64,000 bases of DNA from Alphaproteobacteria bacterium (GTDB lineage: Bacteria; Pseudomonadota; Alphaproteobacteria; Reyranellales; Reyranellaceae). The notes beneath the pieces are model-generated. The model searched no databases. It was not told where the DNA came from and worked only from the letters and a program-made list of their open reading frames with translations. The stretch is from assembly GCA_017308235.1 (NCBI GenBank), contig JAFKFL010000008.1, positions 124,001 to 188,000 of the forward strand, written 5' to 3'. Position 1 is the stretch's first letter. Each line of letters opens with the position of its first letter. Position numbers and translations under genes: made by a program. Below, one piece after another: positions 44,984 through 56,597 of the stretch.

Positions 44984-45688
44984 ATGCTGCCCATCGTCCT
45001 CGCACTTGGCGTGTTGGCGGCCATGGTGCTGGGGATCGGATGGTTCCTTCGCGCCAATCCCTCGATGCTGGCGCGCAACCTGCGGCGCACGGCGTTCGTG
45101 GTCGGGAGCATCGTCGTTGCGGTGATGCTGATCTTCTCGGTCCGCTTCCTGCCGGAAGTGCTGCCCGAGCTGCTGGGCTTGGCCGGGCTTCTTGGAACGG
45201 CGTTGCTGACGCGATATCTGCGCAGCCGCTCCTCCGGCGGTTTCAGCTCGCCCGGCAGTGGCCAGCGCACCGAGGTTCGCACGGCGTTCCTGCGCGCCTG
45301 GATCGATCATGGGACCGGCGATGTCGGCGGTGCGGTCCTGGCGGGCCGATTTGCCGGCCGCACGCTCGAGAGCCTGACCGATGGAGAGCTACTCGAATTG
45401 CAGGCCGAGGCGTCGTCGGATGCAGACTCGGCGCGTGTGCTGGAGGCGTACCTCGATCGGCGCCTGGGGGCGGGCTGGCGCACGGCACGACAGCCGCCCC
45501 CGAGTGCCCCGAGGGGCGACATGACCCGACAAGATGCTCTGGCAGTTCTTGGCCTCGCCGAAGGAGCTTCCGCGGACGAAATCCGGGCCGCCCATCGTCG
45601 TCTGATCCAGCGGGTGCACCCGGATGTCGGCGGTAGCGCCGATCTCGCCGCCCGCATAAACCGGGCCAAGGATGTCCTGCTTGGCTAA
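44984..45688 (+). CDS. Membrane-anchored J-domain protein
   Basis: A 234-residue protein with two or three N-terminal hydrophobic helices (about residues 1-22, 36-57 and 59-72), a middle cytoplasmic helical region (RTAFLRAWIDHGTGDVGG) and a C-terminal DnaJ domain (about residues 178-234). The J domain has the HPD motif in RVHPDVGGS and helix II AAHRRLIQRV, which would stimulate DnaK. The anchored J domain resembles mitochondrial Pam18/Tim14-like and bacterial DjlA-like architectures, though it is neither exactly. It starts 3 bases after mltG. Its client is unknown. Confidence 0.88.
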   Translation: MLPIVLALGVLAAMVLGIGWFLRANPSMLARNLRRTAFVVGSIVVAVMLIFSVRFLPEVLPELLGLAGLLGTALLTRYLRSRSSGGFSSPGSGQRTEVRTAFLRAWIDHGTGDVGGAVLAGRFAGRTLESLTDGELLELQAEASSDADSARVLEAYLDRRLGAGWRTARQPPPSAPRGDMTRQDALAVLGLAEGASADEIRAAHRRLIQRVHPDVGGSADLAARINRAKDVLLG

Positions 45689-45805
45689 GCACCTTGCCGG
45701 CCTTCCCCGGCTGTGGCATCAACCGCCGCGCCCATCCCCAGGGTGCTCCGGGCAAATTATTGATCCGGCTCGATAAATACGAATTGATGAACGAGGCTGA
45801 CGAGT

Positions 45806-46681
45806 ATGGCGCAACGCGTCCGTAAAGCTGTTCTGCCGGTCGCTGGACTGGGTACGCGGTTCCTGCCTGCGACCAAGGCCATGCCGAAGGAGATGCTGAC
45901 GGTCGTTGATCGTCCCCTGATCCAATACGCGGTCGAGGAATGCCTGGCGGCGGGCATCGACGAATTCGTCTTCGTCACCGGTCGCAACAAAGGCGCGCTG
46001 GAAGATCATTTCGATCATGCCTACGAGCTCGAGATGACGCTCGAGCAGCGGCGCAAGGCACCCGAGCTGAAGCAAACCCAGCGCGCCACGATCAAACCCG
46101 GCAATGCCATTTTCACGCGGCAACAAAAACCGTTGGGCCTTGGCCATGCCGTGTGGTGCGCCAGGCACTGGATCGGGAAGGAGCCCTTCGCCGTGCTGCT
46201 GCCGGATGAGCTGATGGTCAGCTCGCCCACCTGCACCGCACAGCTTGTCGCGGCGCACGAGAAGACCGGCGGCAACGTCGTTGCCGTGATGGATGTGCCG
46301 CGCGAACAGACCCGAAGCTACGGCATCGTGGCGGTCAAGGAAGAGAAGGACGGGCTGGCCGAGATGACCGGCATCGTCGAGAAGCCAAAGCCGGAAGAGG
46401 CGCCGTCGACGCTCGCCTGGATTGGTCGCAGCATCTTGTTGCCGGAAGTTTTCGAGCATCTCGACAAGCATGAGACCGGCGCCGGCGGCGAGATCCAGCT
46501 CACCGATGCCATGGCCAAGATGATGGGCGGCAAGCCCTTCCATGCCATGCGCTATACCGGCGGTCGCTACGACTGTGGCAATCGCCTGGGCTTTCTCGAG
46601 GCCAACGTTGCGGTGGCGCTGCACCGCGATGAAACGGCGGCCGAGACACGGGCTCTTCTCGCGCGGCTGCTGAAGGACTGA
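45806..46681 (+). CDS. galU: UTP-glucose-1-phosphate uridylyltransferase
   Basis: Makes UDP-glucose from UTP and glucose-1-phosphate. The protein (291 residues) has the nucleotide-binding VLPVAGLGTRFLPATKAMPKE, LTVVDRPLIQYAVEE, GLGHAVWCAR and the product-site GKEPFAVLLPDE. The C-terminal GGEIQLTDAMAKM is standard GalU. GAGGCTGACGAGT precedes the ATG. It begins a three-gene sugar-nucleotide set with ugd (3-base gap) and phosphomannomutase. The 117-base gap upstream shows no confident promoter. Confidence 0.97.
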   Translation: MAQRVRKAVLPVAGLGTRFLPATKAMPKEMLTVVDRPLIQYAVEECLAAGIDEFVFVTGRNKGALEDHFDHAYELEMTLEQRRKAPELKQTQRATIKPGNAIFTRQQKPLGLGHAVWCARHWIGKEPFAVLLPDELMVSSPTCTAQLVAAHEKTGGNVVAVMDVPREQTRSYGIVAVKEEKDGLAEMTGIVEKPKPEEAPSTLAWIGRSILLPEVFEHLDKHETGAGGEIQLTDAMAKMMGGKPFHAMRYTGGRYDCGNRLGFLEANVAVALHRDETAAETRALLARLLKD

Positions 46682-46684
46682 GCA

Positions 46685-48001
46685 ATGCGTATCGCCATGA
46701 TCGGCTCGGGCTACGTTGGCCTGGTTTCGGGTGCGTGTTTCGCCCAGTTCGGCCATGACGTTATCTGCATTGACAAGGATGCCGGCAAGATCGATCGCCT
46801 GCGCCGTGGCGAGATTCCCATCTATGAGCCGGGCCTCGACCGTCTGGTGACCGACAACACGCGCGCCGGACGTCTCGAATTCGGTACCAGCCTGACCGAT
46901 GCTGTCGCCGCTGCAGACGCGGTCTTCATCGCCGTCGGCACACCGACCCGTCGCGGCGATGGGCATGCCGACCTGAGCTATGTCTACGCGGCGGCGGCCG
47001 AGATCGCGCGGGCAATCACGCGCTACACGGTGGTGGTGACGAAATCGACGGTGCCGGTGGGAACTGGCCGTGAGGTGACTCGGATCATCCGGGAGACTCA
47101 ACCTTCGGCAGAATTCGACGTGGCCTCCAATCCCGAGTTCCTGCGCGAGGGTGCAGCGATCGAGGATTTCATGAAGCCGGATCGGGTGGTGATCGGCGTC
47201 GAGAGCGAGCGGGCCCGCGAGGTGATGGCGGCGATCTACCGTCCGCTCAACCTGATCCAGACGCCTATGGTCTTCACCAATATCGAGACCGCAGAAGTCA
47301 CGAAGTACGCCGGCAACGCCTTCCTCGCCACCAAGATCACCTTCATCAACGAGATCGCCGACCTCTGCGAGCGGGTCGGAGCCGACGTGCACGACGTGGC
47401 CCGGGGCATCGGGCTCGATGGTCGTATCGGCCGCAAGTTCCTGCATCCCGGACCGGGCTTCGGCGGTTCCTGCTTCCCCAAGGACACGTTGGCGCTGGCA
47501 TATACGGCACGCGAGGTCGATGCACCGCAGACGATCGTCGAGCAGGTGATCGAGGTGAACAATACGCGCAAGAAAAAGATGGCGCACAAGGTGATCGAAT
47601 TCTGCGGCGGGTCGGTTACGGGCCTCACGATTGGCGTGCTGGGCCTTACCTTCAAGCCCGATACCGATGACATGCGCGACGCACCGTCGCTCGACATCGT
47701 TCCCACGCTTCAGGCGGGCGGAGCGAAAATTGTGGCCTTCGATCCCGAGGGCATGACCGAGGCAGGACGGCTCCTGCCCGGCGTGACTTTCGTCAAGACT
47801 GCCTACGACGCCGCAGCCCACGCCGACGTCCTGGTTGTGATCACGGAGTGGCATGAGTTCCGTGGTCTCGATCCCCGGCGTATTAAGGAAGCGATGCGCC
47901 AGCCCCGCATTGTCGACCTGCGCAATATCTTCAATCCCGAGGAAATGCGCGGCCTCGGCTTCAGCTATGAAGGGATCGGCCGTCCGCGGCCGCGCACCTA
48001 G
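46685..48001 (+). CDS. ugd: UDP-glucose 6-dehydrogenase
   Basis: Four-electron NAD+ oxidation of UDP-glucose to UDP-glucuronate for surface polysaccharides. The protein (438 residues) has the Rossmann motif [19 protein letters not shown], the conserved [21 protein letters not shown] and the catalytic Cys in [15 protein letters not shown] (about residue 262). The C-terminal [18 protein letters not shown] is typical. It uses the galU product directly. Confidence 0.97.
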   Translation: MRIAMIGSGYVGLVSGACFAQFGHDVICIDKDAGKIDRLRRGEIPIYEPGLDRLVTDNTRAGRLEFGTSLTDAVAAADAVFIAVGTPTRRGDGHADLSYVYAAAAEIARAITRYTVVVTKSTVPVGTGREVTRIIRETQPSAEFDVASNPEFLREGAAIEDFMKPDRVVIGVESERAREVMAAIYRPLNLIQTPMVFTNIETAEVTKYAGNAFLATKITFINEIADLCERVGADVHDVARGIGLDGRIGRKFLHPGPGFGGSCFPKDTLALAYTAREVDAPQTIVEQVIEVNNTRKKKMAHKVIEFCGGSVTGLTIGVLGLTFKPDTDDMRDAPSLDIVPTLQAGGAKIVAFDPEGMTEAGRLLPGVTFVKTAYDAAAHADVLVVITEWHEFRGLDPRRIKEAMRQPRIVDLRNIFNPEEMRGLGFSYEGIGRPRPRT

Positions 48002-48030
48002 ACCATTCGCTTTTTCACCGGAGCCTTTCG

Positions 48031-49434
48031 ATGAGCCAAGTGGCCCATAAGTTCGATTCGACGATCCTGCGTGAGTATGACATCCGGGGAATCGTCGGCA
48101 CGACGCTGCATGTCGCCGACGCGCGTGCCATCGGCCGTACCTTCGGCTCGATGGTCAAGCGCAAGGGCGGCAAACGCGTCGCCCTGGGATATGACGGCCG
48201 CCTGAGTTCGCCTGAGCTTGCCGCTGCCTGTATCGAAGGGCTCACCGCTGCCGGCGTGAACGTGGTCAATATCGGGCTTGCCGCCACACCGATGCTCTAC
48301 TTCGCGGTCTGGCATCTCGATGCCGACGGCGGAATCCAGATCACCGGATCGCATAATCCGCCCGACTACAACGGCTTCAAGATGATGATGGGCAAGAAGT
48401 CGTTCTACGGCTCCGATATCCTGAAGCTGGGTGAGATGGCGGCGAAGGGCGATGTCGAGACAGGGACCGGCTCGGTCGAACAGAAGAACATACTGCCCGA
48501 CTATGCAGCACGGCTCCTGAAGGACGTGAAGCCTGGTCGCAAGCTCAAGGTCGCATGGGATACTGGTAACGGCGCTGTCGGTGTGTCGATCCGGGCGGTC
48601 GTCGACAAGTTGCCCGGCGAGCATTTCGTGCTGAACGAGCAAGTGGACGGCACGTTCCCGGCGCATCATCCCGACCCGACCGTGCCGAAGAACCTCGAGC
48701 AGCTGGTGGCCGAGGTGCGCCGGCGTGGCTGCGATCTCGGCATCGCCTTCGACGGCGACGGCGACCGCATCGGCGCCATCGACGGCAAGGGGCGCATCCT
48801 GTGGGGCGACCAGCTCCTGATCCTGTGGTCGCGCGACGTGCTGAAGAGCCGCCCGGGTGCCACGATCATCGCCGACGTGAAGGCGAGCCAGGCTCTGTTC
48901 GACGAAGTCCTTCGCGCCGGCGGCACGCCGCTGATGTGGAAGACCGGCCATTCGCTGATCAAGACCAAGATGGCCGAACTCAAGGCGCCGCTCGCCGGCG
49001 AAATGAGCGGCCATGTTTTCTTTGCCGATACCTTCTACGGTTTCGACGACGCTCTCTATTGCGGCCTGCGCCTGCTGAACATCGTGGCCAACAGCCGCGA
49101 GAGCCTGGCCGAGATGCGTGACAAGCTTCCGCAGCTCGTCAACACGCCGGAGCTGAGGTTCGACTGCGCCGAGGAGCGCAAGTTCAAGATCGTCGACGAG
49201 GTCAAGGCCCGGTTGAAGCAGGCCGGTGCGAAAGTGAACGATATCGACGGGGTGCGGGTGAGCACACCGGACGGCTGGTGGCTGCTGCGCGCCTCGAATA
49301 CGCAAGCTGTTCTCGTGGCCCGCTGCGAGAGCGCCAACGAGGACGGTCTCGAGCGGTTGAAGGGCGATCTCAAGGCGGCGCTCGCAGCGAGCGGCGTCGA
49401 CCTGCCGGACGAGGCCGACGCCGGCCATCACTGA
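48031..49434 (+). CDS. Phosphomannomutase/phosphoglucomutase
   Basis: Interconverts hexose 1- and 6-phosphates. The protein (467 residues) is an alpha-D-phosphohexomutase: phosphoserine loop [15 protein letters not shown] (Ser about residue 106), metal loop [12 protein letters not shown] (about 243-254), sugar-binding GEMSGHVFF and C-terminal phosphate-binding [17 protein letters not shown]. Both mannose- and glucose-phosphate activities are known for this AlgC/PgmG-like class, and the neighbours galU and ugd favour a glucose-1-phosphate role. The stop shares bases with the next start (TGATG). Confidence 0.95.
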   Translation: MSQVAHKFDSTILREYDIRGIVGTTLHVADARAIGRTFGSMVKRKGGKRVALGYDGRLSSPELAAACIEGLTAAGVNVVNIGLAATPMLYFAVWHLDADGGIQITGSHNPPDYNGFKMMMGKKSFYGSDILKLGEMAAKGDVETGTGSVEQKNILPDYAARLLKDVKPGRKLKVAWDTGNGAVGVSIRAVVDKLPGEHFVLNEQVDGTFPAHHPDPTVPKNLEQLVAEVRRRGCDLGIAFDGDGDRIGAIDGKGRILWGDQLLILWSRDVLKSRPGATIIADVKASQALFDEVLRAGGTPLMWKTGHSLIKTKMAELKAPLAGEMSGHVFFADTFYGFDDALYCGLRLLNIVANSRESLAEMRDKLPQLVNTPELRFDCAEERKFKIVDEVKARLKQAGAKVNDIDGVRVSTPDGWWLLRASNTQAVLVARCESANEDGLERLKGDLKAALAASGVDLPDEADAGHH

Positions 49435-49868
49435 TGCGGTTCTTCTTCTACGGAAGCCTGCTCGACAACGACGTCACGGCGCTGGTCATTGGCCGGCGCT
49501 TGCCGCCCAGCGCCTGGGTGCCGGCCACGCTCACCGGCTTCTCGCGCCGCAAGGCGAAGGGCGTGACCTATCCCGTGGCGATCCGCGATCCCAAGGGCAA
49601 GGTGGAGGGCGCTGTGGTCGGCGGCTTCAGCGCCAGGGAAGTGGCGCGGCTACAAGCCTATGAAGGCGTGCGTTATCACACCGTGCCGCTGAAGGTGTGG
49701 GTGCATGGCCGCATCACGACCGTGTCGGTGTTCGAACCGAAGGAGAAGGCGTTCCAGCCGGTCGACGGCGAATGGTCCCTGACGGCGTGGCAGCGCCGCG
49801 ACAAGCGCAAGTTCGTCGACCGGATCCGGAAGATCTTCAGCGCGCACCCGGCGTATTCCAGGCAGTGA
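49434..49868 (+). CDS. Gamma-glutamylcyclotransferase-like (AIG2) family protein
   Basis: A 144-residue GGCT-fold protein. The N-terminal [20 protein letters not shown] carries the family YGSL substrate-binding motif; YEGVRYHTVPLKVWV and a conserved acidic region follow. Family members act on gamma-glutamyl or related amides; the substrate here is unknown. The start overlaps the mutase stop (TGATG), indicating coupled translation. Its 3' end overlaps the convergent carboxypeptidase gene by 32 bases. Confidence 0.88.
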   Translation: MRFFFYGSLLDNDVTALVIGRRLPPSAWVPATLTGFSRRKAKGVTYPVAIRDPKGKVEGAVVGGFSAREVARLQAYEGVRYHTVPLKVWVHGRITTVSVFEPKEKAFQPVDGEWSLTAWQRRDKRKFVDRIRKIFSAHPAYSRQ

Positions 49869-51243
49869 CCTCAAGCGCTGAACAGTAGATCTTCTTCTGT
49901 TCGAGACGCTTGCAGCCATCGATCGCTTCAGTCTGCGAAAGATTGGTGAGCCGCGCGCGATGGAATGTCTTCTGCGCCATCTGCACCTCGTCGACGGTAG
50001 CCGACGCATGCGCGCGCATCTGATCGGGAAGGATCGCGGAAGCGCGTTCCAGCACGAGCTGCGCCGAGCGGGAATCGGAGAATGATCCGACCTGGATCAC
50101 CCAACTGCCCACCGTTGGCGCTGCGCTGGGTGTCGGCACGGTCGCCGCATTGCTGGCCACCCGAACGGTGCTGGTGGATTGCAATGCATTTGCTGTCGGT
50201 GCCGGCTCGGCGCGCGGAACCTGGCCGACGCGGGCGACATCGGGGATGGCGGTGCCGGGGACGAAGTTGGCGGCGGCATAGCGCGCCGAGGCTGGCACAC
50301 GTGGAGAGGTCCATGCCGAGAGATCCAGTGACTGCGCGGTAGCGAAGCCACGATCCATCAACTCGGCCATCAATCGGTCGCGCTGGCCGGGACTGTCACC
50401 GCCCATCACCACGCCGATCAGCCGTCGATTGTCCCGCACTGCCGACATCACGAGATTGAAGCCTGACGCGACGGTGTAACCGGTCTTCAGGCCGTCGGCG
50501 CCCGGATAGTTGCCCAGCATATGATTGTGATTCTCGAGCGGGCGGCCGTGATACTGGTAACTCTGTACCGAGAAGATCGGATAATAGTGTGGGAAATCCC
50601 TCAGCAGGGCATTGGCGAGCTTGGCCATGTCGCGGGCCGTCGTGACCTGTTCACGATTGGGCAGGCCCGATGCATTGCGGTACACGGTCGACGTCATGCC
50701 CAGCTGACGCGCTTTCTGCGTCATGATCCGGCCGAATTGCTCTTCACTGCCGCCCAGGGTCTCGGCGAGCAGGACCGCGGCATCGTTGGCCGATCGCGTC
50801 ACCAATCCCATGATCGCATCACGCACGATCACGGTGCCTCCGGCTTGCATTCCCATCTTGGTTGGCGGCGCATTCGCTGCACTGGCTGACACGCGCAAAG
50901 CGTCGCCCAACGAAAGACGGCCCGAATCGAGGGCAGAAAAGGTGAGATAGAGCGTCATCAACTTCGTGAGCGAAGCTGGGTGACGTGGACTGTCAGGTTG
51001 GTCGGAACTGAGTTCGCGGCCGCTATTGGCGTCCACGATCAGGTAGGAATCCTTAGCCGTGACGGCAGGATTGGGAACCCATGGCGTGATGTGACGATGG
51101 GTTCTCGACATGCCGTGCAAGCGTGCAGGCGGCGCCGCACGGGATTGCGCCTCGGCCTCGAAGGCCAGGAGCAGCGAGAAAACGAGAATGCCAACGGCAA
51201 GCAATAGAACGCCTGCCGTATAGCGCCTGAGCGAGGGGGTCAT
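49837..51243 (-). CDS. D-alanyl-D-alanine carboxypeptidase (serine type) with SPOR domain
   Basis: Trims the terminal D-Ala from peptidoglycan stem peptides in the periplasm. The protein (468 residues) has a signal anchor (LLLAVGILVFSLLLAFEAEA), the S-x-x-K motif in HPASLTKLMTLYL, S-x-N in TRSANDAAVLLAE and K-T-G in DGLKTGYTVASG. The C-terminal 80 residues form a SPOR domain (SWVIQVGSFSDSRSAQLVLE) that binds denuded glycan at division sites. The start at 51243 is chosen; an extension to 51339 adds a non-signal stretch. This DacA/DacC plus SPOR fusion is typical of alphaproteobacteria. Confidence 0.95.
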   Translation of the reverse strand: MTPSLRRYTAGVLLLAVGILVFSLLLAFEAEAQSRAAPPARLHGMSRTHRHITPWVPNPAVTAKDSYLIVDANSGRELSSDQPDSPRHPASLTKLMTLYLTFSALDSGRLSLGDALRVSASAANAPPTKMGMQAGGTVIVRDAIMGLVTRSANDAAVLLAETLGGSEEQFGRIMTQKARQLGMTSTVYRNASGLPNREQVTTARDMAKLANALLRDFPHYYPIFSVQSYQYHGRPLENHNHMLGNYPGADGLKTGYTVASGFNLVMSAVRDNRRLIGVVMGGDSPGQRDRLMAELMDRGFATAQSLDLSAWTSPRVPASARYAAANFVPGTAIPDVARVGQVPRAEPAPTANALQSTSTVRVASNAATVPTPSAAPTVGSWVIQVGSFSDSRSAQLVLERASAILPDQMRAHASATVDEVQMAQKTFHRARLTNLSQTEAIDGCKRLEQKKIYCSALEVTAWNTPGAR

Positions 51244-51399
51244 CTCGAAAACGCCATACACGTTGCAATGATTTCTTGTGCCCGGCCAAAGGCTTAGGGC
51301 AGTTTCTTGAAGATTACTAAAGTTCCGGTCCTTGTGCAACTTCTCTACCGTCGCGCTGTTGCCGCAGTTGGCCCGGAAACTGCACGGAAAGGAGCGGCC

Positions 51400-52110
51400 A
51401 TGAGGACATTATCCAGCTTGGCGTTTGGCCTGATCCTGTTCGTTTCCGGGACGGCATGGGCGCAGCGTTCCGACCGCAATGTCGATATGCCTGGTGTGCG
51501 CAGCCTCAACTGGTTCGGTTACGTCGGTGGCGACGACATCCGGGCGGCCTGCCAGCCGGGAGGCCGAAACCGTGTGCGGCTTGTTTATAATGCGTTGTGG
51601 GAAGAGCAGGTCAGGGCGTACGAGGTTTTCTTGCAGCCGGACGGAACAGCGGGCCTGCAGACTGACGTGCTCGCCGATCAGGGCAATGTGAGCAATATCC
51701 TGGCCGAAAGTGCTGCAGATGTCCTCAGTCCCTGGCGGATGAAGCGCGGCCAGCGCCTGCTGGACGCTGCCGAGACGCGGCGACTGATCGATCTTCTGCA
51801 GGCAAGCGCCGCGTTTGGGCCGCCCCGCGACGGCTTACGGCTGCCCGACAATGACTTCTGGTGGACGGTGGCCTCCTGCCGCAATGGCATCTGGGGATTT
51901 CAGGCTTACCACTATCCGACTGACGGTTTCGCAAATGTGAAGTTCGCGGAGCAACTTTTTGCCTGGGACAACGTGAAAGTTCCTGTGAATCGTCCCCGCA
52001 AGCTCGAGCCGGCGGAATTCCGCCGGGGTCTTGACAGTCACTCGGCGCGGCGCGGGCGCGGCGACCGCTGGATATTGGTTGTGGGCAAGGATGGGTTACG
52101 GCCGAGGTAG
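51400..52110 (+). CDS. Exported protein of unknown function
   Basis: A 236-residue protein starting MRTLSSLAFGLILFVSGTAWAQ, a clear Sec signal peptide with cleavage near AWA-Q. GGAAAGGAGCGGCC gives a strong ribosome site for the ATG at 51400; an upstream in-frame start at 51307 is not needed. The mature part is beta-rich with two Cys (IRAACQPGG and VASCRNGIWGF) that may form a disulfide. No domain is recognised. It is divergent from the carboxypeptidase, and the 156-base gap shows no clear promoter. Confidence 0.8.
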   Translation: MRTLSSLAFGLILFVSGTAWAQRSDRNVDMPGVRSLNWFGYVGGDDIRAACQPGGRNRVRLVYNALWEEQVRAYEVFLQPDGTAGLQTDVLADQGNVSNILAESAADVLSPWRMKRGQRLLDAAETRRLIDLLQASAAFGPPRDGLRLPDNDFWWTVASCRNGIWGFQAYHYPTDGFANVKFAEQLFAWDNVKVPVNRPRKLEPAEFRRGLDSHSARRGRGDRWILVVGKDGLRPR

Positions 52111-52173
52111 CGGAATCGCTTGCTGTGCCTATATAATTCCAAGGTGGCTCCGACAAAGGAACAATTGAGGACG

Positions 52174-52611
52174 ATGCTCTGCACCGGTTCAAGAAACGAC
52201 TGGCGCCTTGAGGACAGCCGGCTGGGGGGGCCCAACGAGCCACCCGGCGGCGTGCCGCCGCGGCCGCCAGCGCGCCGGGACGGTGGGGGCCAGGAGGGTG
52301 GCGAGGGTGACGGCGAGGGCCGCGCTGGAGCGCTTACCCTCACGCGCACGCGCACCAAGAAGCCATCCATGTACAAGGTGCTGATGCTCAACGACGACTA
52401 CACGCCGATGGAGTTCGTGGTCGACGTGCTGCAGCACATTTTTCAGAAGAACCGCGAGGAAGCGACCCAGATCATGCTCCATGTCCATCAGAAGGGCGTG
52501 GGCGTGTGCGGGGTCTACACATACGAAGTCGCCGAGACGAAGGTGACGCAAACAGTCGACTACGCGCGGAAGAACCAACATCCGCTGCAGTGTACGTTGG
52601 AGAAAGAGTAA
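52174..52611 (+). CDS. clpS: ATP-dependent Clp protease adaptor ClpS
   Basis: Delivers N-end-rule substrates to ClpAP. The C-terminal 80 residues are standard Clp[20 protein letters not shown], the conserved [19 protein letters not shown] and a C-terminal [15 protein letters not shown]. The N-terminal 60 residues are an unusual Gly/Pro/Arg-rich extension ([18 protein letters not shown]), probably disordered. The ATG at 52174 follows TTGAGGACG; a TTG 54 bases upstream is a weaker alternative. It is placed 30 bases before clpA, its partner. Confidence 0.95.
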   Translation: MLCTGSRNDWRLEDSRLGGPNEPPGGVPPRPPARRDGGGQEGGEGDGEGRAGALTLTRTRTKKPSMYKVLMLNDDYTPMEFVVDVLQHIFQKNREEATQIMLHVHQKGVGVCGVYTYEVAETKVTQTVDYARKNQHPLQCTLEKE

Positions 52612-52641
52612 GTAACGGTCCGTTTTTGGTCGAGGTGTTCG

Positions 52642-54963
<2,322 letters not shown>

Positions 54964-54975
54964 TCCAGACTATTG

Positions 54976-55149
54976 ATGTTCAAGCCTCTCTGGCTCGCCT
55001 TCCGGGCCGCGGTGCTCGCCACCGCGGTCTTCTGGGTAGCGACGATCATTATCGACAAGCTTCACTGGCAGGCCCCGCTTGACCTGACAAAGCAGCTTAT
55101 CTTCTTCGTCGTTTTCTTTCTCGGGATCCTGATGATCGAGAAGAAATGA
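54976..55149 (+). CDS. Small two-helix membrane protein (57 residues)
   Basis: A short gene directly after clpA. It begins MFKPLWLAFRAAVLATAVFW and ends FFLGILMIEKK. Two hydrophobic helices (about residues 7-25 and 37-54) are joined by a polar loop DKLHWQAPLDLTK; lysines follow the second helix. Codon third positions are strongly G/C, as in neighbouring genes. No good ribosome-binding site precedes the ATG, so translation may depend on clpA coupling (12-base gap). The function is unknown. It ends 12 bases before the convergent acetyltransferase gene. Confidence 0.6.
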   Translation: MFKPLWLAFRAAVLATAVFWVATIIIDKLHWQAPLDLTKQLIFFVVFFLGILMIEKK

Positions 55150-55161
55150 CGCCCGCTGGCG

Positions 55162-56340
55162 TTACTTCTCGTTCTCTTTCCGGAACGGCGAATACTGCTG
55201 CAGGCTATCGATCTCCTGCTGCACCGCCGGCCGCTCGCGCTTGAGATAGTCCTCAACGGCGCGCCGGAACGAGGGATCGACGATCCAGTGGGCGGAGTAA
55301 GTGGGCACGGGCAGGTAGCCGCGCTGGATCTTGTGGTCTCCCTGCGCGCCTGCTTCGACGCGCTGCAGGCCATGGGTGATCGCAAAATCGATCGCCTGGT
55401 AATAGCCGGCTTCAAAATGCAGGAACGCGTGGCTCTCCAGACAACCCCAGTAGCGGCCATAGAGCGTGTCGTCGCCCCGTAGATTGAGCGCGCCGCCTAC
55501 CGGCCGGCCTTCGACCTCGGCCATGATCAGCACGACCTTGTCGGCCATCGTGGCGCCCAGGATGTCGAAGAAGGCGCGCGTCAAATAGGGCGAGCCCCAC
55601 TTGCGCCCGCCGGTATCCATATAGAAGGCGAAGAAGGCGTCCCAGTGTCGAGGCTTGATGTCGGCGCCGGTAAGGGCGTGGATCACCAGGCCGTCTTGGC
55701 GCACCGCCTCGCGCTCCTTGCGAATCGCCTTACGTTTGCGCGAGGCGAGGGCAGCCAGGAAATCGTCGAACGTACGATAGTCGGCATTATGCCAGTGGTA
55801 CTGCTGCCCCAGGCGTTGCAGCCAGCCGCGTGCGCCGAAGCGCTTCCAGTCGGCTTCACTGCAGAAGGTGGCGTGCACGGAACTGATGCCGTTGTCCTTG
55901 GCGATCTGCGACAGCATGTCGATCATGGCATCGCGCACGGCATCGGCCAGCGGCCCCGGGCGAGCGAAAAGGCGCGGTCCTGGGACCGGCGTGAAAGGCA
56001 CGGCAATCTGCAGCTTTGGGTAATAGCGGCCGCCGGCACGCTCGAACGCCTGCGCCCAGCCGTGGTCGAACACATACTCGCCCTGGCTGTGGCCCTTCAC
56101 GTAGAGGGGCGCTGCGCCCAGCAGCGTTCCGTCCGCCGCCTCGGCGAGGAGATACTGCGGCTGCCAGCCCGTGCGGCGACCCACGGACTTCGAATCTTCC
56201 AGCGCCTTCAGGAAGCCGTAAGTGAGGAACGGGTTGCCGGCAGCGCCGGGTGCAAGCGCGCAGGCGTCCCATTGCGCGGCATCGACCGCTGCAAGCGATT
56301 CGACGACGCGCAGGCCGAGGGTCGGTGAGTCGTCTGGCAT
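55162..56340 (-). CDS. GNAT/FemAB-like acetyltransferase (DUF482 family)
   Basis: A 392-residue cytoplasmic protein of the COG3146 (DUF482) group, which has two GNAT-like folds and was named for a possible role in peptidoglycan. The start MPDDSPTLGLRVVESL at 56340 is preferred over an extension to 56520 that would run through the terminator hairpin. Family features are WHNADYRTFDDFLAALASRKRKAIRKER, YMDTGGRKWGSPYLTR, GALNLRGDDTLYGRYWGCLE and EAGAQGDHKIQRGYLP near the C-terminus. The substrate is unknown. It is convergent with the small membrane protein gene. Confidence 0.92.
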   Translation of the reverse strand: MPDDSPTLGLRVVESLAAVDAAQWDACALAPGAAGNPFLTYGFLKALEDSKSVGRRTGWQPQYLLAEAADGTLLGAAPLYVKGHSQGEYVFDHGWAQAFERAGGRYYPKLQIAVPFTPVPGPRLFARPGPLADAVRDAMIDMLSQIAKDNGISSVHATFCSEADWKRFGARGWLQRLGQQYHWHNADYRTFDDFLAALASRKRKAIRKEREAVRQDGLVIHALTGADIKPRHWDAFFAFYMDTGGRKWGSPYLTRAFFDILGATMADKVVLIMAEVEGRPVGGALNLRGDDTLYGRYWGCLESHAFLHFEAGYYQAIDFAITHGLQRVEAGAQGDHKIQRGYLPVPTYSAHWIVDPSFRRAVEDYLKRERPAVQQEIDSLQQYSPFRKENEK

Positions 56341-56391
56341 GACTCCAGCATAGCGCGAATCATGTCGGTATTGGGAGCGTGCAGGCCGACG

Positions 56392-56422
56392 AAAAAAGTC
56401 CGGCAGACTGAAGTCGCCGGAC
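56392..56422 (-). terminator. Rho-independent terminator downstream of nrdJ and the Lys/Ala micro-ORF
   Basis: On the minus strand GTCCGGC-gacttcagtct-GCCGGAC (56422-56398) is followed by six U (56397-56392). The 11-base loop has an internal GACT/AGTC pairing that can lengthen the stem. It would end transcripts coming from nrdJ before they enter the acetyltransferase gene, whose start lies 52 bases further on. Confidence 0.85.
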
Positions 56423-56443
56423 ACTAGTCCATTTTGCCTTACT

Positions 56444-56597
56444 GTCCCGCAAGCGGGACTTTGCGTTGGCTTCTTATTGTCTAATTTTGAAGGTGGCTTC
56501 CGGTGGGGCCATGAGGGCACCCACTCGGAAGCCGAAAGGCGTCGGTTAGAGTGGCCAAAGTTGAGCTTCGGCCTACGCCCTTTCCTTATTCTTATTG
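56444..56597 (-). other. Structured transcript region: three hairpins between the micro-ORF and the terminator
   Basis: On the minus strand three hairpins follow the micro-ORF stop. The first is 56573-56553 (GGCCGAAG/CTTTGGCC with one G-U pair and a 5-base loop). The second is 56533-56495 (13 bp, GGCTTCCG plus GTGGG against its complement with one bulge and a 12-base loop). The third is 56459-56444 (GTCCCGC/GCGGGAC). The terminator comes next. No coding frame longer than a few residues fits here. It may be a stable 3' untranslated region or the body of a small RNA; no known family is recognised. Confidence 0.4.

Noticed and set aside
45719..47854. A 711-codon open frame opposite galU and ugd.
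   Set aside because: No family features, and both plus-strand genes are unambiguous.
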